From the NCBI GenBank assembly GCA_965215945.1, contig CBDCFC010000002.1, forward strand, positions 35,436 to 99,435: 64,000 bases of DNA, written 5' to 3'. The notes below the pieces were generated by a model. That model was given only the letters and a program-made list of their open reading frames with translations. It was not told where the DNA came from and did not search any database. A program made the position numbers and the translations under genes. Below are positions 43,021 to 50,782 of this stretch, in pieces. Within the stretch, counting starts at the first letter, position 1; each line of letters opens with the position of its first letter. Source of the DNA: JAHEKD01 sp965215945. Lineage in GTDB: Bacteria > Pseudomonadota > Gammaproteobacteria > Arenicellales > JAHEKD01.

Positions 43021-43662
43021 ATGAAAAAGACCATGTATATCAATCAATTAGCTTTGAGCTTATTTCTTTTAGTTGTTTCCGCTGTTGCTCAGGCAAATGC
43101 TGTTTCCAGCCTGGAGAAGTTTTACAGTTCTGTTAATACGTTGCGGGCAGAATTCAGGCAGACGGTTTTTGATGCTGATCAGCAAATTATTGATCAAAGC
43201 CGAGGTGCATTATATATAGCCAGACCGGGACGGTTTCGCTGGGAATATTTATCGCCTTTACCGCAAAATATTATCTCTGATGCGCAGAAAATCTGGGTTC
43301 ACGATATTGAGCTTGAGCAAGTAACAGTTAGAAATTATCAACAAACATTGGCGGGTACGCCGGCTGAATTGCTAGCCGGAACAGGTGATATTACCGAGCA
43401 ATATGAAGTTTCTACCATTGAAAGTACGGATGAATATGAATGGTTATTGCTGCAACCGAAAGTCGATGATACTCAGTTCGTCGATATACGAATCGGTTTT
43501 AAGGATGATAAATTAATCACAATGCGCTTGACGGATAGCTTCGAACGCACAACTCAGCTTATTTTTGATGATTTGCAGGAGAACGCGCCGATTAACTTAA
43601 CGTTGTTTACTTTCGATATACCTGATGATGTAGATATTATCGATAACACTGAGAATTTTTAA
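43021..43662 (+). CDS. lolA: Outer-membrane lipoprotein carrier protein LolA
   Basis: Periplasmic chaperone that ferries lipoproteins from LolCDE to LolB. The signal peptide is residues 1-26 (LALSLFLLVVSAVAQANA). The mature part shows the LolA pattern: LRAEFRQTVFDADQQIIDQS, GALYIARPGRFRWEYLSP, ISDAQKIWVHDIELEQVTV. Length 213 is normal. AGGAG lies eight bases before ATG. The ftsK-lolA-rarA order is widely conserved in gammaproteobacteria. Confidence 0.95.
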   Translation: MKKTMYINQLALSLFLLVVSAVAQANAVSSLEKFYSSVNTLRAEFRQTVFDADQQIIDQSRGALYIARPGRFRWEYLSPLPQNIISDAQKIWVHDIELEQVTVRNYQQTLAGTPAELLAGTGDITEQYEVSTIESTDEYEWLLLQPKVDDTQFVDIRIGFKDDKLITMRLTDSFERTTQLIFDDLQENAPINLTLFTFDIPDDVDIIDNTENF

Positions 43663-43670
43663 GATCACGT

Positions 43671-44978
43671 CTGGATACTAATACTGACAATTCATTTTCT
43701 CCGCTTGCTGATCGTATCAGGCCAACTCGACTTGAAGATGTTGTCGGGCAATCTCACCTTCTGGGGCCGACCAAACCGCTTAGACAATTATTAGAATCAG
43801 GCCGAATTCACTCCTTGGTTTTATGGGGTCCCTCGGGTACGGGCAAAACCACGCTGGCCAGATTAATGGCAACTTATGTCGATGCCCACTGGATTCCAAT
43901 ATCAGCCGTTCAATCTGGAGTCAAAGATATTCGAGAAGCGGTTGCCACTGCGCAGCTAAACCTGCAACAAGATCGAAAAACTGTTGTTTTTGTTGATGAG
44001 GTACATCGTTTTAATAAGGCACAGCAAGATGCTTTTTTACCCTACATTGAAAATGCCACCATTATTTTTATTGGTGCGACCACGGAAAATCCGTCATTTG
44101 AGTTAAATAGCGCTTTATTATCACGTTGCCGTGTTTTTATCTTAAAGACAATTAATCCCGATGATTTAGCAATACTCTTGGAGCGCGGTGTAAAAGACCT
44201 AACTGAACGTCACAAGAACCTGAGTATTAGTGATGAAATCAAGGAGCTAATTGTAAACCTTGCCGAGGGCGATGCACGCAGAGCATTGAATTTATTGGAA
44301 ATCAGTGTGGATTCATTGGCATCAGACAGCGCCCGGCTAACACGCGAGCATGTATTACAAGCCGCTGGATCACGTATTCAAAATTACGACAAGGGAGGAG
44401 ATCAGTTCTATCAACAAATCTCCGCTTTTCATAAATCGGTTCGTGGTTCTAATCCTGATGCAAGTCTATATTGGCTGGCGCGAATGATTACTGCCGGATG
44501 TGATCCTTTTTATATTGCCCGCCGTTTAACAGTAATCGCCAGTGAAGATGTAGGCAATGCCGATCCGAGAGCTCTAAGTGTCGCAGTGGATGCCTGGGAT
44601 GCCTTACGCCGGCTGGGTCAACCTGAAGGTGAACTGGCATTGGCCCAGGCCACGACCTATTTGGCCAGTGCGCCGAAAAGTAATGCTTCGTATAAAGCTT
44701 ACAAACTGGCAACAGAAGATGCACAAAAAACAGCTTCAGCCGAAGTGCCTATTCATCTACGCAATGCAACGACGAGTTTGCAAAAAAGCCTGGGTTATAA
44801 GCAGGATTATCACTATGCCCATGATGATCCGTTAGGCTATAGCCCAGGACAAAATTATTTTCCACAGCAGCTTCAGGGTCGACAATATTATTGCCCGGTT
44901 GATCGAGGGCTTGAGAGTAAAATTCTTAAGCGTTTGAGTTATTTAAGACAAGCCGATGAGGAAAAACGAAAGCAGTGA
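43671..44978 (+). CDS. rarA: Replication-associated recombination protein RarA (MgsA), likely non-canonical start
   Basis: AAA+ ATPase acting at stalled forks, related to clamp loaders. Conserved N-terminal sequence runs SFSPLADRIRPTRLEDVVGQ, then LVLWGPSGTGKTTLARLM (Walker A), VVFVDEVHRFNKAQQDAFLP and the sensor region FIGATTENPSFELNSALLSR; the C-terminal tetramerisation part ends YRQGRQYY-like. The first ATG/GTG/TTG in frame is TTG 43815, which lies after the conserved N-terminal segment. The frame is open upstream to 43653, and the only near-cognate start there is CTG at 43671, which gives a family-like N terminus. A true CTG start or a sequence error near 43660 are the options. Confidence 0.88.
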   Translation: MDTNTDNSFSPLADRIRPTRLEDVVGQSHLLGPTKPLRQLLESGRIHSLVLWGPSGTGKTTLARLMATYVDAHWIPISAVQSGVKDIREAVATAQLNLQQDRKTVVFVDEVHRFNKAQQDAFLPYIENATIIFIGATTENPSFELNSALLSRCRVFILKTINPDDLAILLERGVKDLTERHKNLSISDEIKELIVNLAEGDARRALNLLEISVDSLASDSARLTREHVLQAAGSRIQNYDKGGDQFYQQISAFHKSVRGSNPDASLYWLARMITAGCDPFYIARRLTVIASEDVGNADPRALSVAVDAWDALRRLGQPEGELALAQATTYLASAPKSNASYKAYKLATEDAQKTASAEVPIHLRNATTSLQKSLGYKQDYHYAHDDPLGYSPGQNYFPQQLQGRQYYCPVDRGLESKILKRLSYLRQADEEKRKQ

Positions 44979-45361
44979 CGCTCATTAATATTTTCGCTGT
45001 GATGCTAGGCGGTGCGATTGGTGCTTTTTTACGGTTTTTTATTGTCACTTGGGTTGTCAGCACTTATTCCGTCGAAGATTTACCATTAGGTACTTTGATC
45101 GTGAATATTTTGGGATCGTTTTTAATTGGTATTTTGGCCTGGTTATTTATTCATAAAATCGACAACGAGGCGTTAAGATTATTTTTTATTGTGGGTTTAC
45201 TAGGCAGTTTTACCACCGTATCGAGTTTTTCGCTTGAAACTGTGGATTTGTTGTTAAATGCCCACTACATCAAGGGTTTATTGAATATAATCGCAACATT
45301 GATATTGTGCCTGGGTGCAACCTGGTTAGGGCTAACGCTGGCACGTAATTTTGTGAATTAA
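44975..45361 (+). CDS. crcB: Fluoride-specific ion channel CrcB/Fluc
   Basis: Small dual-topology membrane protein that lets fluoride leave the cell. The 128 residues contain four membrane helices and the family motifs GGAIGAFLRFFI, LPLGTLIVNILGSFLIGIL (pore Asn) and GLLGSFTTVSSFSLETVDLL (pore Phe residues). It begins with GTG overlapping the rarA stop, so it is translated from the rarA message; no fluoride riboswitch could be seen in front of it. Confidence 0.95.
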   Translation: MTLINIFAVMLGGAIGAFLRFFIVTWVVSTYSVEDLPLGTLIVNILGSFLIGILAWLFIHKIDNEALRLFFIVGLLGSFTTVSSFSLETVDLLLNAHYIKGLLNIIATLILCLGATWLGLTLARNFVN

Positions 45362-45365
45362 AAAG

Positions 45366-46616
45366 ATGTTAGATCCAAAGTTATTAAGGCAAAATCCAGA
45401 AAGTCTTGTTGATGTGTTAGCGGCACGGGGCTATCAACTTGATGTTAAAAAGCTTACAGAACTTGAGCAAAAACGTAAATCATTGCAAGTTGAAACTGAA
45501 CAATTACAAAACCAACGAAATACAATTTCCGGGCAAATAGGTCAGGCCAAACGTGCTGGTGAAAACACCGATGAGTTAATGGCTGAAGTTGAACAAGTAT
45601 CTGATTTGCTTAAGAAAAACCAGGCTGACCTGAATGATTTGCAAGACTCACTTAGGCAAATTCAACAAGAAATTCCTAATTTGCCACATGACTCGGTACC
45701 GTTTGGTAAAGATGAAGACGATAATGTCGAAGTAAGGCGCTGGGGCGAGATTCCCAAATTTGATTTCAAGCCCAAGGATCATGTTGAATTAGGTGCACAG
45801 CAAATGGATTTTCAACTCGGTGCGAAATTAACAGGTTCACGGTTTGTGGTGCTCTCAGGTCTAGTTGCCAAGCTGCACCGAGCATTGGCGCAATTTATGA
45901 TTGATTTACATGTTCGAGAGCATGGGTATCAAGAAATATATGTTCCCTATATTGTGGATCAGCATTCATTGTTGGGTACCGGACAACTACCCAAGTTTGA
46001 GGAAGACCAGTTTTCATTGGCCAGCGATTTAGGTTGGTATTTAATCCCAACGGCCGAAGTGCCGCTGACAAATATTGTCCGTGAACAAATTATTGAAGAT
46101 ACAGATTTACCCTTGAAGTTTGTTTCTCACACACCATGCTTCAGGCGTGAGGCGGGCAGTTATGGCCGCGATACCCGCGGGATGATACGTATGCATCAAT
46201 TTGACAAGGTTGAAATGGTTAATATTGTTCATCCTGAGCAATCCTATCAAGCTTTAGAAGAACTCACTCAATCAGCCGAAAAAGTGCTGCAACTATTGCA
46301 ATTACCCTATCGAACCATTGTGCTTTGTACTGGTGATATGGGCTTTGCGGCGGCCAAAACCTATGATATCGAAGTCTGGTTACCCAGCCAAAATACTTAT
46401 AGGGAAATTTCTTCTTGCAGTAACTGCGAGGCTTTTCAAGCGCGCAGAATGCAGGCCAGAGTGAAAAGCAATGATAATAAAAAACCGGAATATTTGCATA
46501 CATTAAATGGCTCAGGTTTGGCGGTGGGCAGGGCCTTGGTTGCAGTGTTGGAAAATTATCAAAATAAGGATGGTTCTATCACTATTCCTAATGTCTTAAA
46601 ACCATATATTAATTGA
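45366..46616 (+). CDS. serS: Serine--tRNA ligase
   Basis: Class II aminoacyl-tRNA synthetase. Residues 1-105 are the long N-terminal coiled-coil arm that grips tRNA-Ser (LRQNPESLVDVLAARGY, and QVETEQLQNQRNTISGQIGQ-like heptads). Motif 2 is FRREAGSYGRDTRGMIRMHQF-like near 260, and motif 3 is GSGLAVGRALVAVLENYQ near 382. Length 416 is normal. It is the last housekeeping gene before the second polysaccharide cluster, and no clear terminator follows. Confidence 0.97.
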   Translation: MLDPKLLRQNPESLVDVLAARGYQLDVKKLTELEQKRKSLQVETEQLQNQRNTISGQIGQAKRAGENTDELMAEVEQVSDLLKKNQADLNDLQDSLRQIQQEIPNLPHDSVPFGKDEDDNVEVRRWGEIPKFDFKPKDHVELGAQQMDFQLGAKLTGSRFVVLSGLVAKLHRALAQFMIDLHVREHGYQEIYVPYIVDQHSLLGTGQLPKFEEDQFSLASDLGWYLIPTAEVPLTNIVREQIIEDTDLPLKFVSHTPCFRREAGSYGRDTRGMIRMHQFDKVEMVNIVHPEQSYQALEELTQSAEKVLQLLQLPYRTIVLCTGDMGFAAAKTYDIEVWLPSQNTYREISSCSNCEAFQARRMQARVKSNDNKKPEYLHTLNGSGLAVGRALVAVLENYQNKDGSITIPNVLKPYIN

Positions 46617-46890
46617 CCAATGTATGCTAAATTCTATGTCACGTGAGAGTTTGTAATAAATTAATTCAATACAGGCATAAGATACTGTAATATTTTGAGA
46701 ATATGCCTAAATATTTATAACAATAAATTGGAAGATGGGGAAATAGAATAACTGAATTGATGAGATTATTACAAAAGTTTAATTTTGTTTAGTAATCACA
46801 GACAAACTCTTGTATAAACTATATTTTTGGGTTCAATTATGTCAAAATCCAACTATAATTCAGTCAAGTAGGAAGCTGGGTGTACTAAAA
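46617..46890. other. AT-rich leader region of the second polysaccharide cluster
   Basis: A 274-base gap without a gene. AGGCATA (46673-46679) and TATGCCT (46702-46708) can form a 7-bp stem with a 22-base loop. I find AT-rich blocks such as TATAAA (46813) and TATATT (46820), but no -35 box at proper spacing, and no JUMPStart/ops-like GGTAGC element. Confidence 0.45.
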
Positions 46891-48384
46891 ATGTTAAATA
46901 GAAGAAACTTGTTATTGTCATCTCTTGTGGCAGCGGCTATTTTTACCGCATCATCAGTACAAGCAAGGTATGAAAACGACGTACGGTTAGGGACTTTACT
47001 CGATTCGGCTATTCCCGAATTTGTTTATCCAAAAGACTATGTCGGGGATACCTCGGAGCAGCCCGAACTAGAAGAGGAAATCAGAATCTATTTTCAGGAA
47101 GGCTATCATCCTGTAACCGTATTGTTTTACGCTATGCGCAACGGTATGGGCGCTGACGAAGTCATTGACATCGCTGAAGATGAGGGACTCGCCAGAGAGC
47201 ATCTCGAAGAAGCCAAGCTGGGATTGGAACCGGTTTTACCTGGGGGTGTCTGCGGAACAAGTTACTTCATAAAAGACCCTACGGCTGTACCAGGCACTTA
47301 TTCATTGACCACTTTAAAAGAAGAGCTGGCCCGTGAAAAAGATGACGGGTCAGCAGGAGGGCATGAAGAGCCAACGCTTGCTGATATTCTCGAAAAATAT
47401 TTCGATGATGGTGAGGTTATTTCAGTTAACCAGGAAGATCCAAATCTGCATCAAGTACACGCCAAGGATTGGACTAATACTACAAGTCAAATTCCAGCTA
47501 CTGGTGTGCCAGATAACGTTGAGGATTTTGTCGGTTCAGGTATCCCTGCCCACATGCATGCAACGGCAGATGAACTTTTAGAACTCGCAAGCCTTTCTAA
47601 TGATTACTGGTTCTTTCAGGACTCTCCATTAGGGCAAGGGCAAATCAATTCAGAAAGCCTCAGCGCTAATGCACCGATCATGGTTGCCTTGTATTCTGAT
47701 GCAGATGAAGCCGTTGTTTCACCTTGGCAGCTTGACAGGATCAATCAAGCCAAACTCGATGGAACACGCTTACCGGTGAAATTTTTCTATAGTAGCGCTA
47801 ATATCAGACCTTTGAGTCAAATCTCTAAGAAAATTGGTTTTCCTGAGTTGGCTAATGCCTATATTCGTAATGGCATAAAAGTATCAGCAGTACCAAGTTG
47901 GGAAGAGGGTAATTATCATACTCAGGCGACAGCGCAACAACTTAAAGATTTGTTTGAGTTGCCGGCCAAGGAAGATATCCCCGAGGAACGTTACACTAAA
48001 GCCCTGAGCACAATCGACAATGGGCGGCCTTTACAGATTGCTTTTGTTGGTGGAAAAATGTTTCTAGGTGATCCTGATCGAGCGGTCGCTATGGCAGAGG
48101 ATGGCGGCTATGATTTTCTACCACTGAATGTAAGTTATGTAGATTTAGAACCAGACGAAAATAACTATAGTATCTGTGAAAATGCATTTCCATTTGCCGG
48201 TGCTGGACTAGGTGGAATTGGCGGGCCAACTGCTAGTGGCGTTGTAGTTATACCTGAGCCACCAGAAGAATGCGTGCCAACCATTCGCGTTATTAAGAAG
48301 CCACGGAAGGTTCCGGTTTATAATGGTTTCAAGATAGTTATAGATAGGAAAACTATAACGATCCCTTGTCCTCCAGCCGGTTAA
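46891..48384 (+). CDS. Secreted acidic protein of unknown family, first gene of exopolysaccharide cluster
   Basis: Not recognised. From the ATG at 46891 the product has 497 residues and starts with a signal peptide (RRNLLLSSLVAAAIFTASSVQA, cut near residue 26); the in-frame codons back to 46810 lack such a leader, so they are excluded. The mature chain is acidic and soluble-looking, with four cysteines (in GGVCGTS, YSICEN, PEECVP and TIPCPP) that could pair in the periplasm. A Gly-rich stretch (AGAGLGGIGGP) precedes a basic tail ending in IRVIKKPRKVPVYNG. Its place ahead of the barrel, Wza and Wzc genes suggests a role in polysaccharide export or modification. Confidence 0.75.
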   Translation: MLNRRNLLLSSLVAAAIFTASSVQARYENDVRLGTLLDSAIPEFVYPKDYVGDTSEQPELEEEIRIYFQEGYHPVTVLFYAMRNGMGADEVIDIAEDEGLAREHLEEAKLGLEPVLPGGVCGTSYFIKDPTAVPGTYSLTTLKEELAREKDDGSAGGHEEPTLADILEKYFDDGEVISVNQEDPNLHQVHAKDWTNTTSQIPATGVPDNVEDFVGSGIPAHMHATADELLELASLSNDYWFFQDSPLGQGQINSESLSANAPIMVALYSDADEAVVSPWQLDRINQAKLDGTRLPVKFFYSSANIRPLSQISKKIGFPELANAYIRNGIKVSAVPSWEEGNYHTQATAQQLKDLFELPAKEDIPEERYTKALSTIDNGRPLQIAFVGGKMFLGDPDRAVAMAEDGGYDFLPLNVSYVDLEPDENNYSICENAFPFAGAGLGGIGGPTASGVVVIPEPPEECVPTIRVIKKPRKVPVYNGFKIVIDRKTITIPCPPAG

Positions 48385-48443
48385 GTTAAGTGTTGATACT
48401 GGAACAAAGTAATAAACAAGCTAAATATACGTAGGGTATGAGT

Positions 48444-49886
48444 ATGGGTCACAAGAGAAATCTCAAAATAGTGCTTAGTTCAATTGTGGTAGGAGTGATG
48501 AACGTGAGCTATGCTCAATTTGCTACTGCTCCACAAGCCGAGCCGACATTTTCAGCTTCTCCGGTCAAAACGGTACCTAAAATTAGTACCTTTGGAGTAC
48601 CGATCGGCAATGTAACACAAGAACGTTTGAATGAACCAATTGCGGTGCAACGGGTTCGCTGTGGACAGGAAGATGCTTGTTTTCGTGGTAATGAACCGGA
48701 ATCAGAAATTTCACAGGATGAACTGGTTGAATCCAGGGAAGTCGATCCTCGTACAGTTGATGATGGTTTGTATGCGTCACTTTCATTGGGATACACTCAT
48801 CATGAAAACATAGAACGAACCGCTACTAATGAAAAGGAAGATGATGGATTAGGTGTTGGGTTAGGCCTGATTTATCGTAATCGATGGGACAGACTATCCT
48901 ACCAATTAGGTGGTCAAACATCAGCCGTTGCATTCGATGAAAATGATAATAATGATTTTGATAGATATAGCCTTTCTGCAGGATTATTATACGAATTAAC
49001 AGAAATTGTTGATCTTGGATTACATGCTGGTTATACCGAAGCGAATGAAGATCGAAATGCAAGCGGTAGTCGAATTGTCGCAGATGGTGCTGCCACCGAT
49101 GAGTTTGAGTCAAAAATAGTGGGTGGTCAAATTACTATTGGTCGACCGCAAAGCAGGCTTCAGTTTGTTCTGGCTGGATCGCACTCGGAATATGATTTTA
49201 CCCTCAAAGACCCAAATGAGATAGCGCAAGGTGCTATCGATCTGCGAGATCGTGATTATGATCATATTAGTGGTACTGTGTTTTACAATACGGAGGGCCC
49301 AGTAAGATATTTTCTCGAGGCAAATCGAACGGATATCGACTATGACAATGACACTGTTCGAAATCTTGATAGTGAAGAAACTGGGTATTATGTAGGTGCC
49401 CTGTGGTCTATCAGCGCTATAACTTCTGCAGAAGTTAAAATTGGCAAACTGGATAAGGATTTTGATGATTCCTCATTAACTGACTACGATAGAACCTCTT
49501 ATTCTGGTAAGGTACGTTGGCAACCCACCCATCGTGCTGCATTTACATTTTATGGCTCGCAGCGCGCTGAAGAAACGACGGAAATCGAATCAAATTATTT
49601 TGAGTCACAATTGTTAGGAGTTAACTTTGCTTATCAGCTTTTACCGCAAAAATTAGATTTATTAGCATACTATAATATCATTGATGATGATTATAGTTCA
49701 GGCCGAAAAGACGAAACTGATGATTATGGAATTGGTTTTGTTTATCATCCTAGGAGATGGTTGGGTATAGGCCTCAGATATGGCCATGCAGAGAGAGATT
49801 CAACTCGTGCGGATGCAAACTACGACGATGATTATTACGACATTTTTATTCAGCTTAATGCTGGTAAATCAATAAAATTATTTTAA
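48444..49886 (+). CDS. Outer-membrane beta-barrel protein of exopolysaccharide cluster (BBP2-like)
   Basis: Signal peptide (IVLSSIVVGVMNVSYAQ, about residues 10-26), a spacer of about 80 residues with two cysteines, then alternating beta strands from about residue 110 to the end (LYASLSLGYTHHENIER, YQLGGQTSAVAF and so on), closing in Phe as outer-membrane barrels do. Strand count is about 14 to 16 by eye. Barrels of this type (PF10082-like) often accompany exopolysaccharide genes in place of, or next to, a capsule secretin. The ATG at 48444 is preferred to 48438 because AGGG lies seven bases before it. Confidence 0.8.
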   Translation: MGHKRNLKIVLSSIVVGVMNVSYAQFATAPQAEPTFSASPVKTVPKISTFGVPIGNVTQERLNEPIAVQRVRCGQEDACFRGNEPESEISQDELVESREVDPRTVDDGLYASLSLGYTHHENIERTATNEKEDDGLGVGLGLIYRNRWDRLSYQLGGQTSAVAFDENDNNDFDRYSLSAGLLYELTEIVDLGLHAGYTEANEDRNASGSRIVADGAATDEFESKIVGGQITIGRPQSRLQFVLAGSHSEYDFTLKDPNEIAQGAIDLRDRDYDHISGTVFYNTEGPVRYFLEANRTDIDYDNDTVRNLDSEETGYYVGALWSISAITSAEVKIGKLDKDFDDSSLTDYDRTSYSGKVRWQPTHRAAFTFYGSQRAEETTEIESNYFESQLLGVNFAYQLLPQKLDLLAYYNIIDDDYSSGRKDETDDYGIGFVYHPRRWLGIGLRYGHAERDSTRADANYDDDYYDIFIQLNAGKSIKLF

Positions 49887-49929
49887 CTATTAGTAATTCT
49901 CAGTTAGTTCGTTTTAACAATTTTTTAGG

Positions 49930-49942
49930 GTGACTGAGTCAC
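49930..49942. promoter_or_regulatory. 13-bp perfect palindrome upstream of the polysaccharide export gene
   Basis: GTGACTGAGTCAC is symmetric about its central G and lies 15 bases before the export-protein ATG, where a Shine-Dalgarno sequence would be. It could be an operator or a small hairpin that limits translation. Confidence 0.4.
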
Positions 49943-49956
49943 TGATGTAACGTGAT

Positions 49957-50754
49957 ATGGCTGTCGATTTTCGAAAATTAATTATAATTACCCTCCTATT
50001 ATTCTCGCTAGGCAATTCAACCTATGCTCAGAATGATACTAGTGGTTCGGATCAAATTTCAATTTTAACAGGCGGCGAATATAAGCTTTCTCCGGGAGAT
50101 GTCGTTTCAGTTACTGTCTTTGGTGAGCCCGACATCAGTGTGGGCAGTGTTAGGGTCCCGCTTTCTGGAGTATATAATTATCCGCTCATTGGAGAATTGA
50201 ACTTACTTGATCAAACAACAGCTTCTCTTGCCAAGGTTTTGGAATCAAAACTCCGCGCAGGGTTTTTATCTGACCCTAAAGTTTCGGTTAATATTGTCCA
50301 ATACAGGCCTGTTATTGTGACAGGGTCAGTGAACAATGCAGGGGCAATCAATTATCAGGAAGGAATGACTGTTAGAATTCTTTCTGCTTTGGCTCAGGTT
50401 GATATGAATTCACTTGATATGAGCGGAATTAAAATTCAGCGAAACTCCTCGACCTTTAATCCTTCGAACCTTGATTCACCTATTTTGCCCGGAGATATAA
50501 TTTCTTTCCAAGCACCTATCAACAAAAGTGACTATTATTATATTTATGGTGAAGTAAACCGTTCCGGAAAATACGAATATGAAGACGGTTTAACCATTGA
50601 ACAGGCTATTATCATAGCAGGTGGCTATACGCCGTTTGCCTCAAAACGAAATATCAAAGTTCGCCACTCTGGAGTAGAAGACACAGTTAAAGCAAAACTG
50701 CATGAGACGGTCGAACCAGGTGATGTAATAACGATTAAAAAGCGATGGTTTTAA
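49957..50754 (+). CDS. Polysaccharide export protein (Wza-like, without lipobox)
   Basis: Periplasmic/outer-membrane part of the polysaccharide exporter. After a signal peptide (IIITLLLFSLGNSTYAQ, cut near residue 25) comes the Poly_export domain (YKLSPGDVVSVTVFGEPDIS, then GVYNYPLIGELNLLDQT and FLSDPKVSVNIVQYRPVIVTG), followed by two SLBB-type segments (GSVNNAGAINYQEGMTVR; GEVNRSGKYEYEDGLTIE). There is no lipobox cysteine, unlike E. coli Wza, and no C-terminal amphipathic helix that would form the outer-membrane pore; the barrel protein upstream may supply that function. No good ribosome site is seen. Confidence 0.9.
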   Translation: MAVDFRKLIIITLLLFSLGNSTYAQNDTSGSDQISILTGGEYKLSPGDVVSVTVFGEPDISVGSVRVPLSGVYNYPLIGELNLLDQTTASLAKVLESKLRAGFLSDPKVSVNIVQYRPVIVTGSVNNAGAINYQEGMTVRILSALAQVDMNSLDMSGIKIQRNSSTFNPSNLDSPILPGDIISFQAPINKSDYYYIYGEVNRSGKYEYEDGLTIEQAIIIAGGYTPFASKRNIKVRHSGVEDTVKAKLHETVEPGDVITIKKRWF

Positions 50755-50782
50755 TCGCATAACTTTTAATGTGAATACTTGA

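Noticed and set aside
44975..45361. Fluoride riboswitch in front of crcB
   Set aside because: crcB starts inside the rarA stop, leaving no leader; nothing like the motif is visible.
46617..46890. JUMPStart/ops element for RfaH before the second cluster
   Set aside because: No GGTAGC-type ops sequence is present; the same holds for the gaps at 11316-11455 and 24128-24201.
46810..46890. N-terminal extension of the secreted unknown protein from 46810
   Set aside because: The signal peptide begins after the ATG at 46891; the extension would place about 27 residues before it.
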